64,000 bases of DNA. Origin: Polaribacter sp. L3A8 (GTDB lineage Bacteria; Bacteroidota; Bacteroidia; Flavobacteriales; Flavobacteriaceae). Location of the stretch: assembly GCF_009796785.1 (NCBI RefSeq), contig NZ_CP047026.1, positions 2,834,501 through 2,898,500 on the forward strand, in the 5' to 3' direction. This document shows, piece by piece, positions 8,358 to 18,200 of the stretch (position 1 is the first letter of the stretch; each line of letters begins with the position of its first letter). The translations under genes and the position numbers were made by a program. Under the pieces are notes generated by a model. That model was not told where the DNA came from. It saw only the letters and a list, made by a program, of their open reading frames with translations, and did no database searches.

Positions 8358-9464
8358 TTATATTGCATCTGTTTTATCAAAAGACACCCAATTCTGAATC
8401 GTTAACATCAATCTGTCTAATAAAAAACCGATAATACCAATTACAAACATGGCTACGATAATTTTTGCATTAGAATCGTTTGCTCCATTTTGGAATTCCT
8501 CCCACACAAACAACCCTAAACCAGGACTCTGTGCCAAAAGTTCAATTGCAATTAAAACCATCCAAGCAACTGATAATGTTATCTTTAATCCTGTAAAAAT
8601 TAAAGGCAAAGAAGAAGGTAAGATTACTTTAAAAATCTTCTGAAAAGTTCCTAATTTTAAAACTTTTGCAACATTTATATAATCTTTATCTACAGAAGAA
8701 ACTCCCATAGCAGTATTTACTAATGTTGCCCACATAGAACAAAAACCAACACTAATAAATGAAATGGTAAAAGAACTATCTTCGTTAGAATCTATCAACA
8801 ATGTTTTTACAATCATAAAAACTAATAAATACCAAACTACGGGTGATACTGGCTTAAAAATCTGAATAAACCAATTAAATGCACTTTTTAAAGTTGCACT
8901 TAATCCTATAAAAATACCTAAAGGAACTGCAATTAATAAGGCCAATAAGAACCCAGCAAATACCGTTTGTAAACTTCTAAATATTTGATCTACAAATGAT
9001 GGTCTTCCTGTATACGTAATTGCGTCTTTTCCTTCTGCAATTCTACTAGCATTTAATGCAGCTGTTTTTTCTATAAAAGCAGCTTTATCTGCATTAATAA
9101 TTCTGTGATCTCTTAATAAAGAATGGAAAGACTCCCAAACCTGAGCCGGAGATGGTAATGTATTTGGCTGACAACTAGATTCTCCAGAAGCAATACATGC
9201 TTTTAAAGCATCTGCCGCAACCTGACCCTGATCTTCTAAAGCCTTTTCTATTTTAAATTCTGCCTCTATATTGTATAAAGATTTTGCACCCAAATGCCAC
9301 AAACCAATAAATAATAAAATGGAAGCAATTGGCACTATTGTCTTGCGTAAAAAGTTTTTAAATTCTTCTTTTTCTAGTTTTCCAGTAAACAGATCTTTTA
9401 ATGTTACAAAAAAACCTAATCCTATAAAATTAGAAACCTTCTCTAGTGTTAAACTTGCTTTCAT
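8358..9464 (-). CDS. nrtB: Nitrate-type ABC transporter permease
   Basis: A 368-residue inner-membrane permease of the binding-protein-dependent transport family. A first membrane helix lies at about residues 43-60 (IVPIASILLFIGLWHLG). A polar segment of roughly 90 residues follows, containing two Cys (KACIASGESSCQ), and then the core permease domain with five or so helices. The EAA-type loop that docks the ATPases reads VAKVLKLGTFQKIFKVILP. NrtB and SsuC relatives are usually 250-280 residues; the extra length is the N-terminal arm and the loop, which recurs in flavobacterial nitrate permeases. It lies 22 bases downstream of the binding-protein gene in the same operon. Confidence 0.85.
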   Translation of the reverse strand: MKASLTLEKVSNFIGLGFFVTLKDLFTGKLEKEEFKNFLRKTIVPIASILLFIGLWHLGAKSLYNIEAEFKIEKALEDQGQVAADALKACIASGESSCQPNTLPSPAQVWESFHSLLRDHRIINADKAAFIEKTAALNASRIAEGKDAITYTGRPSFVDQIFRSLQTVFAGFLLALLIAVPLGIFIGLSATLKSAFNWFIQIFKPVSPVVWYLLVFMIVKTLLIDSNEDSSFTISFISVGFCSMWATLVNTAMGVSSVDKDYINVAKVLKLGTFQKIFKVILPSSLPLIFTGLKITLSVAWMVLIAIELLAQSPGLGLFVWEEFQNGANDSNAKIIVAMFVIGIIGFLLDRLMLTIQNWVSFDKTDAI

Positions 9465-9486
9465 AATATTATTTTCTAGGGTATTG

Positions 9487-10872
9487 TTATTTTTTATCTT
9501 TATTTCCTATTTTAAAACTATTGATGTATCCTATTGGATCTTTTGCATCGTACATTGTTCCATCAATAAAATCTGCTGTTGCTGGCTTATAACCATCTGT
9601 TGTAGGAATATCTGCTGCAGGAATGTTTCCTTCTGCAACTAAAAGAGCTGCTGCTTTTTTCCAGATATCTGGTCTGTAAATATCTTTAATTGTGCTTGCG
9701 TACCAATCTGCAGTTTTTGCATCAGGTATTTGTCCCCATCTTCTCATTTGTGTTAAAAACCAGATTCCATCAGAATAAAAAGGATAGGTTGCATTGTATT
9801 TATAGAATACATTAAAGTCTTCCATTTCTCTTTTATCTCCTTTTTCAAACTCAAAAGTACCAGTCATAGAATTTGCTAATACTTCTACCGGAGCACCTAC
9901 GTATTGAGACATAGATAAAATTTGCACAGCTTCTTTTCTATTTTCTGGTTTGTCTAACCATTTACCAGCTCTAATTAATGCTTTGGTAACTGCAATGGCT
10001 GTATTTGGGTTTTCGTTTACAAATTTCTCTGTCATAACAAATACTTTCTCTGGGTTGTTTTTCCAGATATCATAATTTGTAACAACCGGAACTCCAATTC
10101 CTTTAAAAACAGCTTGCTGATTCCAAGGTTCACCAACACAATATCCATGAATAGTACCTGCTTCTAAGGTTGCTGGCATTTGTGGTGGAGGCGTTACAGA
10201 TAATAAAACCTCAGCATCAATCTGTCCTTGTACGTTTTCTTTGGTATACATTCCAGGGTTTATTCCTGCTGCTGCTAACCAATATCTAATTTCATAATTA
10301 TGTGTTGAAACCGGAAAAACCATTCCCATTTTAAAAGGTTTACCAGAATTTCTATATTCAGTAATAACAGGCTTTAAAGCTTCTGCTTTTATAGGGTGAA
10401 CAGGTTTACCATCTTTATCTTTTGCTACATGTGGTTTCATTTTAGACCAAACATCATTAGAAACTGTAATTGCATTTCCGTTTAAATCCATAGAAAAAGC
10501 AGTTACTAATTTTGCTTGTCTTCCAAAACCTGCTCCTGCAGCAATTGGCTGACCTGCTAACATGTGCGAACCGTCTAATTGACCATCAATAACACGGTCT
10601 AAAATATTTTTCCAGTTAGATTGTGCTTCTACAGAAACAAACAATCCTTCGTCTTCGAAAAATCCTTTTTCTTTTGCAATAGCCAAAGGAGCCATATCTG
10701 TTAACTTGATAAACCCAAACGTTAATTGAGGTTTTTCTATTGCTAATGTTTTTGTTTTTGATGTTTTTGCAGCAACAACTGTTGTTGCCTTTTTAGTTTC
10801 TTTACCACCACAAGCAAATAATAACATTGCTACAGGTAAAATGTAAGTTGATTTTTTAAATAGAGATTTCAT
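9487..10872 (-). CDS. nrtA: CmpA/NrtA-family nitrate-binding lipoprotein
   Basis: A 461-residue solute-binding protein. The N-terminus is a lipoprotein signal ending LLFACGGKE, so the mature protein is anchored by Cys21. The body has the NrtA/CmpA signatures: [20 protein letters not shown] (about 51-70), [28 protein letters not shown], and [14 protein letters not shown]. These form the anion-binding cleft of nitrate and bicarbonate receptors. Nitrate is the likely ligand because the operon lies among nitrate and nitrite reductase genes. It is the first gene of the uptake operon (nrtA, nrtB, repeat A, ATPase, ATPase, porin), and an AAGTA-N4-TACGT palindrome lies in its leader. Confidence 0.88.
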   Translation of the reverse strand: MKSLFKKSTYILPVAMLLFACGGKETKKATTVVAAKTSKTKTLAIEKPQLTFGFIKLTDMAPLAIAKEKGFFEDEGLFVSVEAQSNWKNILDRVIDGQLDGSHMLAGQPIAAGAGFGRQAKLVTAFSMDLNGNAITVSNDVWSKMKPHVAKDKDGKPVHPIKAEALKPVITEYRNSGKPFKMGMVFPVSTHNYEIRYWLAAAGINPGMYTKENVQGQIDAEVLLSVTPPPQMPATLEAGTIHGYCVGEPWNQQAVFKGIGVPVVTNYDIWKNNPEKVFVMTEKFVNENPNTAIAVTKALIRAGKWLDKPENRKEAVQILSMSQYVGAPVEVLANSMTGTFEFEKGDKREMEDFNVFYKYNATYPFYSDGIWFLTQMRRWGQIPDAKTADWYASTIKDIYRPDIWKKAAALLVAEGNIPAADIPTTDGYKPATADFIDGTMYDAKDPIGYINSFKIGNKDKK

Positions 10873-10894
10873 TTTTAGTAAGTTTTATTAATCT

Positions 10895-10932
10895 ACGTAT
10901 TAATACTTATTTATTTGACAAATATATAAGTA
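10895..10932 (-). promoter_or_regulatory. nrtA promoter region with AAGTA-N4-TACGT palindrome
   Basis: On the minus strand a TATATTTG -7 box (10919-10926) has an AAGTA half-site just upstream (10928-10932). Closer to the gene is AAGTATTAATACGT (10895-10908), matching the 14-bp box found at narK, nirB and the response regulator. Further TACGTA-like words occur at about 11058-11106. The remainder of 10933-11107 shows nothing else. Confidence 0.5.
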
Positions 10933-11107
10933 GATAGGTTTCCAACTTATGGGAAACCACATATTAAAACCTCTTTTTAAAACATACTATAAACTGCTAT
11001 AAAACATATTTTAACAATAAAACAATACTAACCAACACATTAAAGCAACAAAAAACATATACGTATAATTCTACGTACTTATTTTTAGATTAATTTTTAT
11101 ACGTAAA

Positions 11108-11139
11108 AAACCCTTCAGCTTATAAAGTCTGAAGGGTTT
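11108..11139 (-). terminator. Terminator of the HTH/ImmA/PIN module
   Basis: An 11-bp stem (AAACCCTTCAG 11108-11118 with CTGAAGGGTTT 11129-11139) and a 10-base loop. The minus strand ends in TTTTTT, so it terminates the three-gene minus-strand operon at 11245-12863 and insulates it from the nrtA promoter. Confidence 0.75.
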
Positions 11140-11244
11140 GTGATAAAATTTATGTTAGAATTATTTTGAATAACCATCAATAAATCCGTTTTTTATTAAA
11201 AAAAAACACTTTCTATTATATTCAAAAACTAAATGAATTATTAA

Positions 11245-11787
11245 TTACAAAATATGTGAAATATTTCTAGGTTTAAAATTTTCCATTTTCTTGACAGGAA
11301 AAGGATTCTTAGAAACACTATTTTTATTCATAAAATTATTACAATCCTCTAAAGTAAAAATACCCTCAGACATCGCTCGAGAAAGGAAATCCATAGTTGT
11401 CAAATAATCCACACTATGTAAATTACAATAGTTTTTTGTATCTTTTAAATTATTACTTGCAATAATATTTTTTGTGAATTTAGCGTATGACATACAAGCT
11501 GCTTCACCATCACCATAATATCTAGATTTCTTGATCCAAAAAAACTCTTTTGCTATTTCACTATTTGTTTGTGGAAAAGCGATTACTTCTAATAGCTTAA
11601 ATGTAATTAAATTTTCAATCTCCTTTTGCCTTCCTTTCCATTCTTTAAGTTCATTATAAACAACGTCCAAAATCTTAATTGGAGTTTTAAATATCTTTGT
11701 TAAAACAGTTATCTTACCTGCTCTTAAAAAGTGAGAAACTACATCAGCATCAATTAAAATAACCTTATTATTCTTTATCTTCGTCAT
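11245..11787 (-). CDS. PIN-domain-like nuclease (putative toxin)
   Basis: A 180-residue protein with the acidic pattern of PIN ribonucleases. There is ILIDADVVSHFL at the N-terminus (first acidic residues), NELKEW near 47, YYGDGEAACMSYAK near 107 (the GEGE-type third motif), and IIASNNLKDTKNYC followed by VDYLTTMDFL. The last is the usual order in which a diverged fourth motif precedes a strand and helix. Known PIN proteins cleave RNA with a Mg2+-bound acidic cluster, usually as toxins. It overlaps the ImmA/IrrE gene by 20 bases and closes a three-gene operon under a self-regulating HTH protein, so a toxin or effector role is inferred. The last ~35 residues are basic and lie outside the PIN fold. 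Confidence 0.6.
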   Translation of the reverse strand: MTKIKNNKVILIDADVVSHFLRAGKITVLTKIFKTPIKILDVVYNELKEWKGRQKEIENLITFKLLEVIAFPQTNSEIAKEFFWIKKSRYYGDGEAACMSYAKFTKNIIASNNLKDTKNYCNLHSVDYLTTMDFLSRAMSEGIFTLEDCNNFMNKNSVSKNPFPVKKMENFKPRNISHIL

Positions 11788-12526
11788 CCTTATTGATATT
11801 AGTTTTTAACGCATCATAAGGACTCGTCAAATCATGTAATAAGGAAAGATACTGGGACTCTGATAGTTTACCTTCATCAAAAAGTTCTCGCGCTAAAGAA
11901 CCATAATTTCCAATAAACTCTTGATGATTTCCAGATTCATATAAATCAGTCAAATAACCATTCTCCCTTGCACTTTTTTTCACATTAGCTTTATGTTCGT
12001 TATAAAAATTTTGGTTAATCAAATTTAATTTAAACAACCTAAAAAGTATAGCAGCTCTAGAACATCCAAAGAAATGCTCTATCTTTAATATAGTTTGAAT
12101 AGTTATTTTATTTTTTCCTAACTCCTTATCTGGAATTAAAGCTTTTATTCCAGCTTCTGGAAGCAAAAGAAAAGAAGCAAACCAATCTGCATTATATTCC
12201 TCTCTATCATTGATATCGAATTTTCCAGTCACACACGAACGAGCAGTAAAATTTTCTTGTATAAATAAATGATATAATTCGTGGCAAATTGTAAAATGCT
12301 GTTTTCCTAAAGGATGATTACTATTTACCAATATAAACCTTAATGATTCATCATTATTTTGCTTAATCTTAATTGCCATACCAGAAAAACCACCTCCAAG
12401 TGGCTTGAAGATGGTTGTAATGTTTAACTGTGAAAGAATACTTTTCAATCGAATTGTAGTCTCACTTCCAAGTCCTAATTTTTTTCTAAACCCGTTAGCT
12501 TTTTTTTCTAGAAGTTCTTTATTCAT
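11768..12526 (-). CDS. ImmA/IrrE family metallo-endopeptidase
   Basis: A 252-residue predicted zinc protease. The HExxH motif is in FTICHELYHLF (about residues 80-90), and the third ligand is probably the Glu in EEYNADWFASFLLLP (about 111-125), the pattern of ImmA/IrrE (COG2856) proteins. Relatives such as phage ImmA and IrrE cleave a partner HTH repressor. Here the natural target is the HTH protein encoded just upstream, whose stop overlaps this start by 8 bases. About 90 residues after the protease core are of unknown function and could contact the PIN protein. Substrate and trigger are inference. Confidence 0.8.
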   Translation of the reverse strand: MNKELLEKKANGFRKKLGLGSETTIRLKSILSQLNITTIFKPLGGGFSGMAIKIKQNNDESLRFILVNSNHPLGKQHFTICHELYHLFIQENFTARSCVTGKFDINDREEYNADWFASFLLLPEAGIKALIPDKELGKNKITIQTILKIEHFFGCSRAAILFRLFKLNLINQNFYNEHKANVKKSARENGYLTDLYESGNHQEFIGNYGSLARELFDEGKLSESQYLSLLHDLTSPYDALKTNINKDDEDKE

Positions 12527-12863
12527 TCACATTAAGTTCTTTAAGTTTCACATAGTTTTTTACTATCTTCTTGAAACTTGAAATTTCATTCAAATCATTT
12601 GCACTAAAGTTTTCTGCTCTAAAGGCAAATGCTAAATTCACTGAGTTTTCGATAGAATTTTCTTGATAAAGGTCGAATCCATCAATTCCAAAAATATCAG
12701 CAGCTTTTGATATTACTGATATTGGGGCTTGTCGTTTTCCGCTCTCATAGTAGCTTAATTCCGCTCTATTTATTCCTAAAAACTCTGAGAACGATTCTTG
12801 GGTAAATCCTAACTTCTTTCTGTAAGTTTGAATATTGTTTCCAATAATCTTGTTGTCGCTCAT
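12519..12863 (-). CDS. XRE-family HTH regulator
   Basis: A 114-residue DNA-binding protein. A Cro/cI-type HTH covers about residues 8-60 (YRKKLGFTQESFSEFLGI, then LSYYESGKRQAPISVISKAA). The C-terminal part (NLAFAFRAENFSANDLNEI ... IVKNYVKL) resembles the linker found in proteins where an HTH and an ImmA/IrrE domain are fused. The same architecture here is therefore split over two genes that overlap by 8 bases. It probably represses the operon: a TTACA-N6-TGTAA palindrome covers the -7 box 23 bases before its ATG. Confidence 0.85.
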   Translation of the reverse strand: MSDNKIIGNNIQTYRKKLGFTQESFSEFLGINRAELSYYESGKRQAPISVISKAADIFGIDGFDLYQENSIENSVNLAFAFRAENFSANDLNEISSFKKIVKNYVKLKELNVNE

Positions 12864-12885
12864 TTTTTAATTTGTTAGTTATATG

Positions 12886-12928
12886 TTACAAAAGTATGTA
12901 AAATAAAATTAATACACAGATATGTAAC
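12886..12928 (-). promoter_or_regulatory. Promoter and operator of the HTH/ImmA/PIN operon
   Basis: On the minus strand the -7 box TACTTTTG (12889-12896) is exactly contained in the palindrome TTACA-N6-TGTAA (12886-12901). A further TGTAAC half-site is at 12923-12928, near the -33 position. Binding by the HTH protein would block RNA polymerase, which fits autorepression. Confidence 0.6.
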
Positions 12929-13007
12929 ACCACAAACTACACCAAACTCTATTTTATTTAATATTTTTCAATAATTGTAGAAGAAACATTTCGATAGTAA
13001 AATTAAT

Positions 13008-13760
13008 TTAAGAATCTAAATAGTAATTATGTTCACTAATTTCATTCTTTAAATTCTGAATATTAGCAATACCAATTTTTTTCCCCTGTGCAATGATCAA
13101 TCCTTCCTTTTTAAGTGTAGAAAAAATTCTGATTACTTGTTCTTCTGTAGTTCCTGCATAATCTGCATATTCTTTTCTACTTAAAGGCAGGTTTAAAAAT
13201 CCTCTTAAATCGCCAAATTTTCTATGAATATATAGTAATGTATCAATAACACGTTCTCTAACTGTCATTTGAGAAATCGTTTTTACTTTAGACTCACTTC
13301 TATTTAATTCGTTGGCGTAAAACAACATCATATCATACCCAAACTTCGGGTTTTCTAACAACGCTTCTTGTAAATCATCTTTAGAGAAATAACACAAAAT
13401 AGTATCTTGCAAAGCAATAGAACCAATAGAATAATATTCTTCTGTACCAAAACCTCTATGCCCTATAATTTCTCCTTCTTTAGCAAAACGCACAATTTGT
13501 TCACGTCCATTAATACCGGTTCTAAAAACTTTTACAGTTCCTTTTAAAATAAAAAACAAGCCATTTACAGGTGCGCCTTCCATAATAAATTGTTGTCCTT
13601 TTTTGCATTTCAGCGTTTTCTTATGCTCAACAAAAACTGAATTGGATAAATTGGATAGGTTTTTTTTTATCAAACAAGATGTATTTATACAAGAAGCACA
13701 AGAAAAATCAGTAATTACCTTTCTTGAGTTTTTTAATACTATGTTTGAATTTACAATCAA
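13008..13760 (-). CDS. Crp/Fnr family regulator with Fnr-type cysteines
   Basis: A 250-residue regulator. Cys21-x2-Cys24-x4-Cys29 near the N-terminus and Cys123 in DTILCYFSKD sit where E. coli Fnr has its four [4Fe-4S] ligands (C20, C23, C29, C122); there is one additional Cys at 52. A cyclic-nucleotide-type beta-roll (about 45-135), a dimer helix and a winged HTH (about 165-235) follow. The recognition helix reads TTEEQVIRIFSTLKKEG: the Glu and Arg of the Fnr ExxSR motif are kept but Ser is Ile, so the half-site should differ from TTGAT. Translation probably starts at TTG 13760, since the next Met is at residue 60. It follows the rubredoxin gene by 21 bases, in the nitrate reductase operon, and probably controls the cluster. 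Confidence 0.8.
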   Translation of the reverse strand: MIVNSNIVLKNSRKVITDFSCASCINTSCLIKKNLSNLSNSVFVEHKKTLKCKKGQQFIMEGAPVNGLFFILKGTVKVFRTGINGREQIVRFAKEGEIIGHRGFGTEEYYSIGSIALQDTILCYFSKDDLQEALLENPKFGYDMMLFYANELNRSESKVKTISQMTVRERVIDTLLYIHRKFGDLRGFLNLPLSRKEYADYAGTTEEQVIRIFSTLKKEGLIIAQGKKIGIANIQNLKNEISEHNYYLDS

Positions 13761-13781
13761 ATTTTTTATGCTATAACTTAC

Positions 13782-15215
13782 TTATTTTACTAATACTACT
13801 TTTTGAAAACTAGGTTTTGGAGCTTCACACAGCGAACATTCATAGCTTTCTGGAAGCGCATTAAATAAGGTTTCTGCAGGGATATTTTGAGTAATATCAC
13901 CAAAGGCTTCATCGTAAATTGTTAAACAATCTTTACATTGATATACCTCTAATTCTGTGGTTTCTTTTTGTACCTCAACTTCTTTTTCTGCTTCGATTTC
14001 ACTTCCTAATTGATCAAAATACAACTGACTTAATTCCATTAACAAACCGGGTAATTCTACTTTATCCACGTCTTGAACGTGCATAATATATTGCCTTGTA
14101 TTTGGGTCGAAATTTTTAGCATACAAAAGATTATACGTATCTCTTGTTTGAAAGTTGCCAATCATTTCTGGTTGTTTATTTCTTTCCACTACAATTGATG
14201 TAAAATAATAAGCTGCTTTGCTGTAATCTGTAATTCCGAAGGTTAAACCATACGTACTAATATCATTTTGATCGAAATTAGAAACCAAGTATTTTTTTAA
14301 ATTTAAAGCATCTTTATTAGCAACAGGAATATGCCAATTTAACTCTAACATAGAATGGCGCACATTGATTCCTCGCTTCCCTAAAAACTTCTCCCAAACC
14401 AGTTTAGATTCTTTCGGAATCCCTTTAACAACAAAAGATTTCCAAGGTGTAATAGAAATTTTACCAATCTTATTTTCAGAACACAATTCGCACATTTCTT
14501 TTAAGAAAGAAATATCATATTTATTGTTTCTCCAATACAAACCTAACCAGTATTTATCCATCCCAATTTTGTTCATTCCTTCAAAATAAGGAAAAGGGTA
14601 AAAAGGCACTTCTAAAGGTTTATCAACCGTTCTATTATTCGTGTCTACTGCATCACTAACCAAATCGAAAATCATTTCGATGGTTTCTGGCTCTTCTTGA
14701 AGAACGTTTTCAATAGCAGTTTCAATCTTATCTAAATCCCAACTATAAATTAAAGCAGGATACATTTGTGTTTTTTTCCAATCTGGAAGCCTCACATACA
14801 AATACCAATAATCTTCGTGTTCTGAAGCGATAAAGTTTATATTCCCTGTAAACAAAGGAACTAAACGTTGTTTTGGATCTGTTAAATTTATTTTTAATTT
14901 AGATTCTGTATTAAATTGTTCTAAAAGATATAAATATCGGTCTCCTGTTAACCAAGACGTACTCGGAAAAATATCTGCACAAACATAAGACGAAACAATG
15001 TTTTCTACGCCTGTTTCATTTGCTTCTACAATTTTTAATTTATCAAATTGAGCTAACTCTTCTTGATTTACATTTTTAGGTAATAAAATATCTTGTCTAG
15101 AGCCAAAAGAAATGGTTTTTAAGCCCAAACTTTCTACAGATTCACAAATGTATTTTAGTTCTCCAGGAGATAAAACTCCACCTCTTACAATGATTCTATT
15201 TAACTGCTCGCTCAT
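13782..15215 (-). CDS. Rubredoxin-domain protein with nitrite/sulfite-reductase-like fold
   Basis: A 477-residue protein with two parts. Residues 1 to about 400 resemble the two ferredoxin-like half-domains of nitrite/sulfite reductases (N-terminal LNRIIVRGGVLSPGELKYI), but the CxxxxxC...CxxxC motif that holds siroheme and the 4Fe-4S cluster is absent; only CELCSEN is seen. The C-terminus is a rubredoxin domain (YQCKDCLTIYDEAFG ... YECSLCEAPKP) with two CxxC iron knuckles. Its start overlaps the stop of the nitrate reductase gene (ATGA), so it is very likely made in step with it and passes electrons to it. It may bind the reductase through the degenerate NirA-like domain. It is probably not an active nitrite reductase. 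Confidence 0.75.
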   Translation of the reverse strand: MSEQLNRIIVRGGVLSPGELKYICESVESLGLKTISFGSRQDILLPKNVNQEELAQFDKLKIVEANETGVENIVSSYVCADIFPSTSWLTGDRYLYLLEQFNTESKLKINLTDPKQRLVPLFTGNINFIASEHEDYWYLYVRLPDWKKTQMYPALIYSWDLDKIETAIENVLQEEPETIEMIFDLVSDAVDTNNRTVDKPLEVPFYPFPYFEGMNKIGMDKYWLGLYWRNNKYDISFLKEMCELCSENKIGKISITPWKSFVVKGIPKESKLVWEKFLGKRGINVRHSMLELNWHIPVANKDALNLKKYLVSNFDQNDISTYGLTFGITDYSKAAYYFTSIVVERNKQPEMIGNFQTRDTYNLLYAKNFDPNTRQYIMHVQDVDKVELPGLLMELSQLYFDQLGSEIEAEKEVEVQKETTELEVYQCKDCLTIYDEAFGDITQNIPAETLFNALPESYECSLCEAPKPSFQKVVLVK

Positions 15216-18200
15216 ACTGTTACTTTTGCATTGTTCAAAATTTCTCTTACTTCCGTTTTACAACTTCCACACCCTAAACCTGCGCCTGTTTTGTTACATA
15301 ATTCCGTAAAATTAGAACATCCTTTAGCAATGGCTTCTTCAATATTTCCTTCTCCTACCTGGCTACAAGAACAAACTAATTTACCTAAAACAGGTGCGTC
15401 ATTAGATGCACCTCTTAACAAGGTTTCTCGTTTGTCAGACATTTCAATCTTGCTTTCAATTAAGGTTTTAAACTCTGCAAATTCATTTTTATCACCTACT
15501 AAAACAGCACCAATTAGTAAATCATCTTTTACAATACACTTCTTATAATATCCTTTAGAAATATCTGTAAAAATAATTTCCTCGAAACTTGGATCGTTAT
15601 CCGGAACAGAAATTTCTCCAATACTACACAAGTTTAAATCGCTAAATTTTAGAATATTCATTAATACAGAACCATTGTAAGCCTCACTAATATCGCCTGC
15701 AATAAAGTTGGCTAAAATACCTGCTTGTTCTTCTGCTGCAGAGGTAATACCAAATAACTTGTTTTTAAATTCTGCAATTTCTCCGATGGCAAAAATATCT
15801 GGATGAGAAGATTGTAAATGTTGATTCACTTTTACTCCTCTACCGCAAATAATACCATTATTTTTAGCAATTTCTATATTTGGTCTTGTACCAATTGCAT
15901 AGACAATTGCATTGGCATTAATGTATTTTCCACTTTTTAGGTTGATGGTTAATTCACCAGTATCTTCATCATCAAAAACAGTACTTACTTCATTATCAAA
16001 ATAAATTTGAATGCCTCTTTCTTGTACATTTAAGGATAATAATTTACTAGAAATTTTATCTAGTTGACGTTCCATTAATCGAGATGCACGCTGAATAATA
16101 GTGATTTTTACATTCTTATGCTTCATCGCTGCAGCCAACTCTAAACCTAACAAACCTCCACCAACAATTACAACATGTTGTTCTTCTGGCGGCAAACCTG
16201 TAGCATCTAAGTAATTCTTAAATCGATCTGCATCACTTTTATTACGCATAGTAAAACGACCTGGTAAATCTATTTGCACATCTTTAGGTATAAAAGGCCT
16301 ACTTCCGGTTGCTAAAATCAACTTATCAAACGAATGCGTTTCTCCGTTAGAATCTGTAACAACTTTAGCATCTTTATCAATCTTTTCTATTATTGTTTCT
16401 GGGTGAATTTTAATATTCAATCCCTTTAATTCAGCATTTTTTATTTTCAATAATTGCTCCCAAGAAAGTTCTTCTGTAATATATTCTGGCAACAAAACAC
16501 GGTTGTAAAACAAGTTTTTTTCCATAGAAAAAACATGAATCTCATCAACCTCATTATTATCTCTATAGTTTTGTAAAAAACGAAAAGCGGCAGCTCCTGC
16601 ACCTGCAATGATAATTTTATCTTTCGGTTTTTTATATTTTGATACAGAAACCGATGTAAATTTAAAATCGGGTTCTTTAGAAACCGGATCTACATGTGTG
16701 TTGGTTAAATTATTAGCTCTATTTAAATTACTTTGCAACACTTTACCCCAATGCATTGGCAAGAAAACAACGCCTTCTTTAATTTCGTCGGTAATTTTTG
16801 CACGTACCCTTACAACTCCGTTAGTACTTTTTATCTCTGTAATATCTCCGTCTTTTATTTTGTTTAAATAAGCATCAACAGGGTTTATTTCTAAAACAGG
16901 TTTCGGATAATGTGTTTTTAATCTTGCTACTTTCCCCGTTTTGGTCATGGTATGCCACTGATCTCTAACACGACCCGTGGTTAAAATTAAAGGAAATTCA
17001 TCATTTGTTTTTACCGATGTATTTTCTATGGTTGATGGAACATTAAAAATGGCTTTTTGAGAGGGTGTGTAAAATTTTTTATCTTCAAAAAGACGCGGTG
17101 TTCCTTTACTTCTATATTCATTTACTGGCCACTGAAAAGTACCTTCGTTTTTTAATCGATCATAATTTAAGAAAGAAACATCAATATTTGTTCCTTTGGT
17201 CATAGAAGCATATTCATCATAAATTTCTTCTGCACTGTTAAAATTAAAACCTCTAAAACCCATTCTTTGTGCAAAATCACAGAAAATTTCTACATCTGGT
17301 CTTGCTTCTCCTGGCGCTTCAATTTCTTTTGGTAAATAAGAAATTCTTCTTTCAGAATTCGTCATTGTACCTTCTTTTTCTAACCACGCTGCAGCTGGCA
17401 ATACCAAATCTGCAAACTGTAAAGTATCTGATTTATGAGAAATTTCTTGTACTACCACAAACTTAGAATTTGCCATCGCCTTTTCTATTCTGTGCGAATT
17501 TGGCATACTTACTAACGGATTTGTACAAGCAATCCAAACTGCTTTTAACTTTCCGCTTTCTAAAGCATCAAACATTTCTGTTGCTGTTAATCCTGGTTTT
17601 GGCGATATTTTATCGACTCCCCAAAATTGAGCAACTTCTCTTCTATGTTCTTCGTTTCCTAAATCTTTATGAACCGCTAACAAGTTTGCCATTCCACCAA
17701 CTTCTCGTCCGCCCATTGCATTTGGCTGACCCGTTAATGAAAAAGGACCTGCACCAGGTTTACCAACCTGACCAGTTATTAATGATAAGTTTAAAAGTGA
17801 TGTGTTTTTGTCTGTACCAATTACACTTTGGTTTAAACCCATAGCCCACATACTGATAAAGCCTTTAGAAAGACCAATCATTTCCGCAGCTTTCTGAATT
17901 TCTTTTGCAGGAACTCCACAAATTTTAGACGCTTGTTTTAAAGTCGTTCCAAAAATAATTTCTTTATAACCATCAAAACCTTGTGTGTGGTTTTTAATAA
18001 AATCTTCATCAATTAAACCACTCTTGTACAAACACCTACCAATAGCATTGTATAAAACAACATCGGTTCCTGGTGTTAATTGCAAATGCAAATCTGCAAA
18101 TTTTGCAGAATCTGTTTTACGTGGATCAATTACAATCACTTTTACCTTCGGATTTTCTTCTTTGCGTTTTTCAATTCGTCTAAACAAAATTGGATGACAC

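Noticed and set aside
11245..12863. The HTH/ImmA/PIN module as part of a prophage
   Set aside because: No integrase, structural or lysis genes and no attachment repeats are seen; the flanks are intact nitrate genes, so only the three-gene module is supported.
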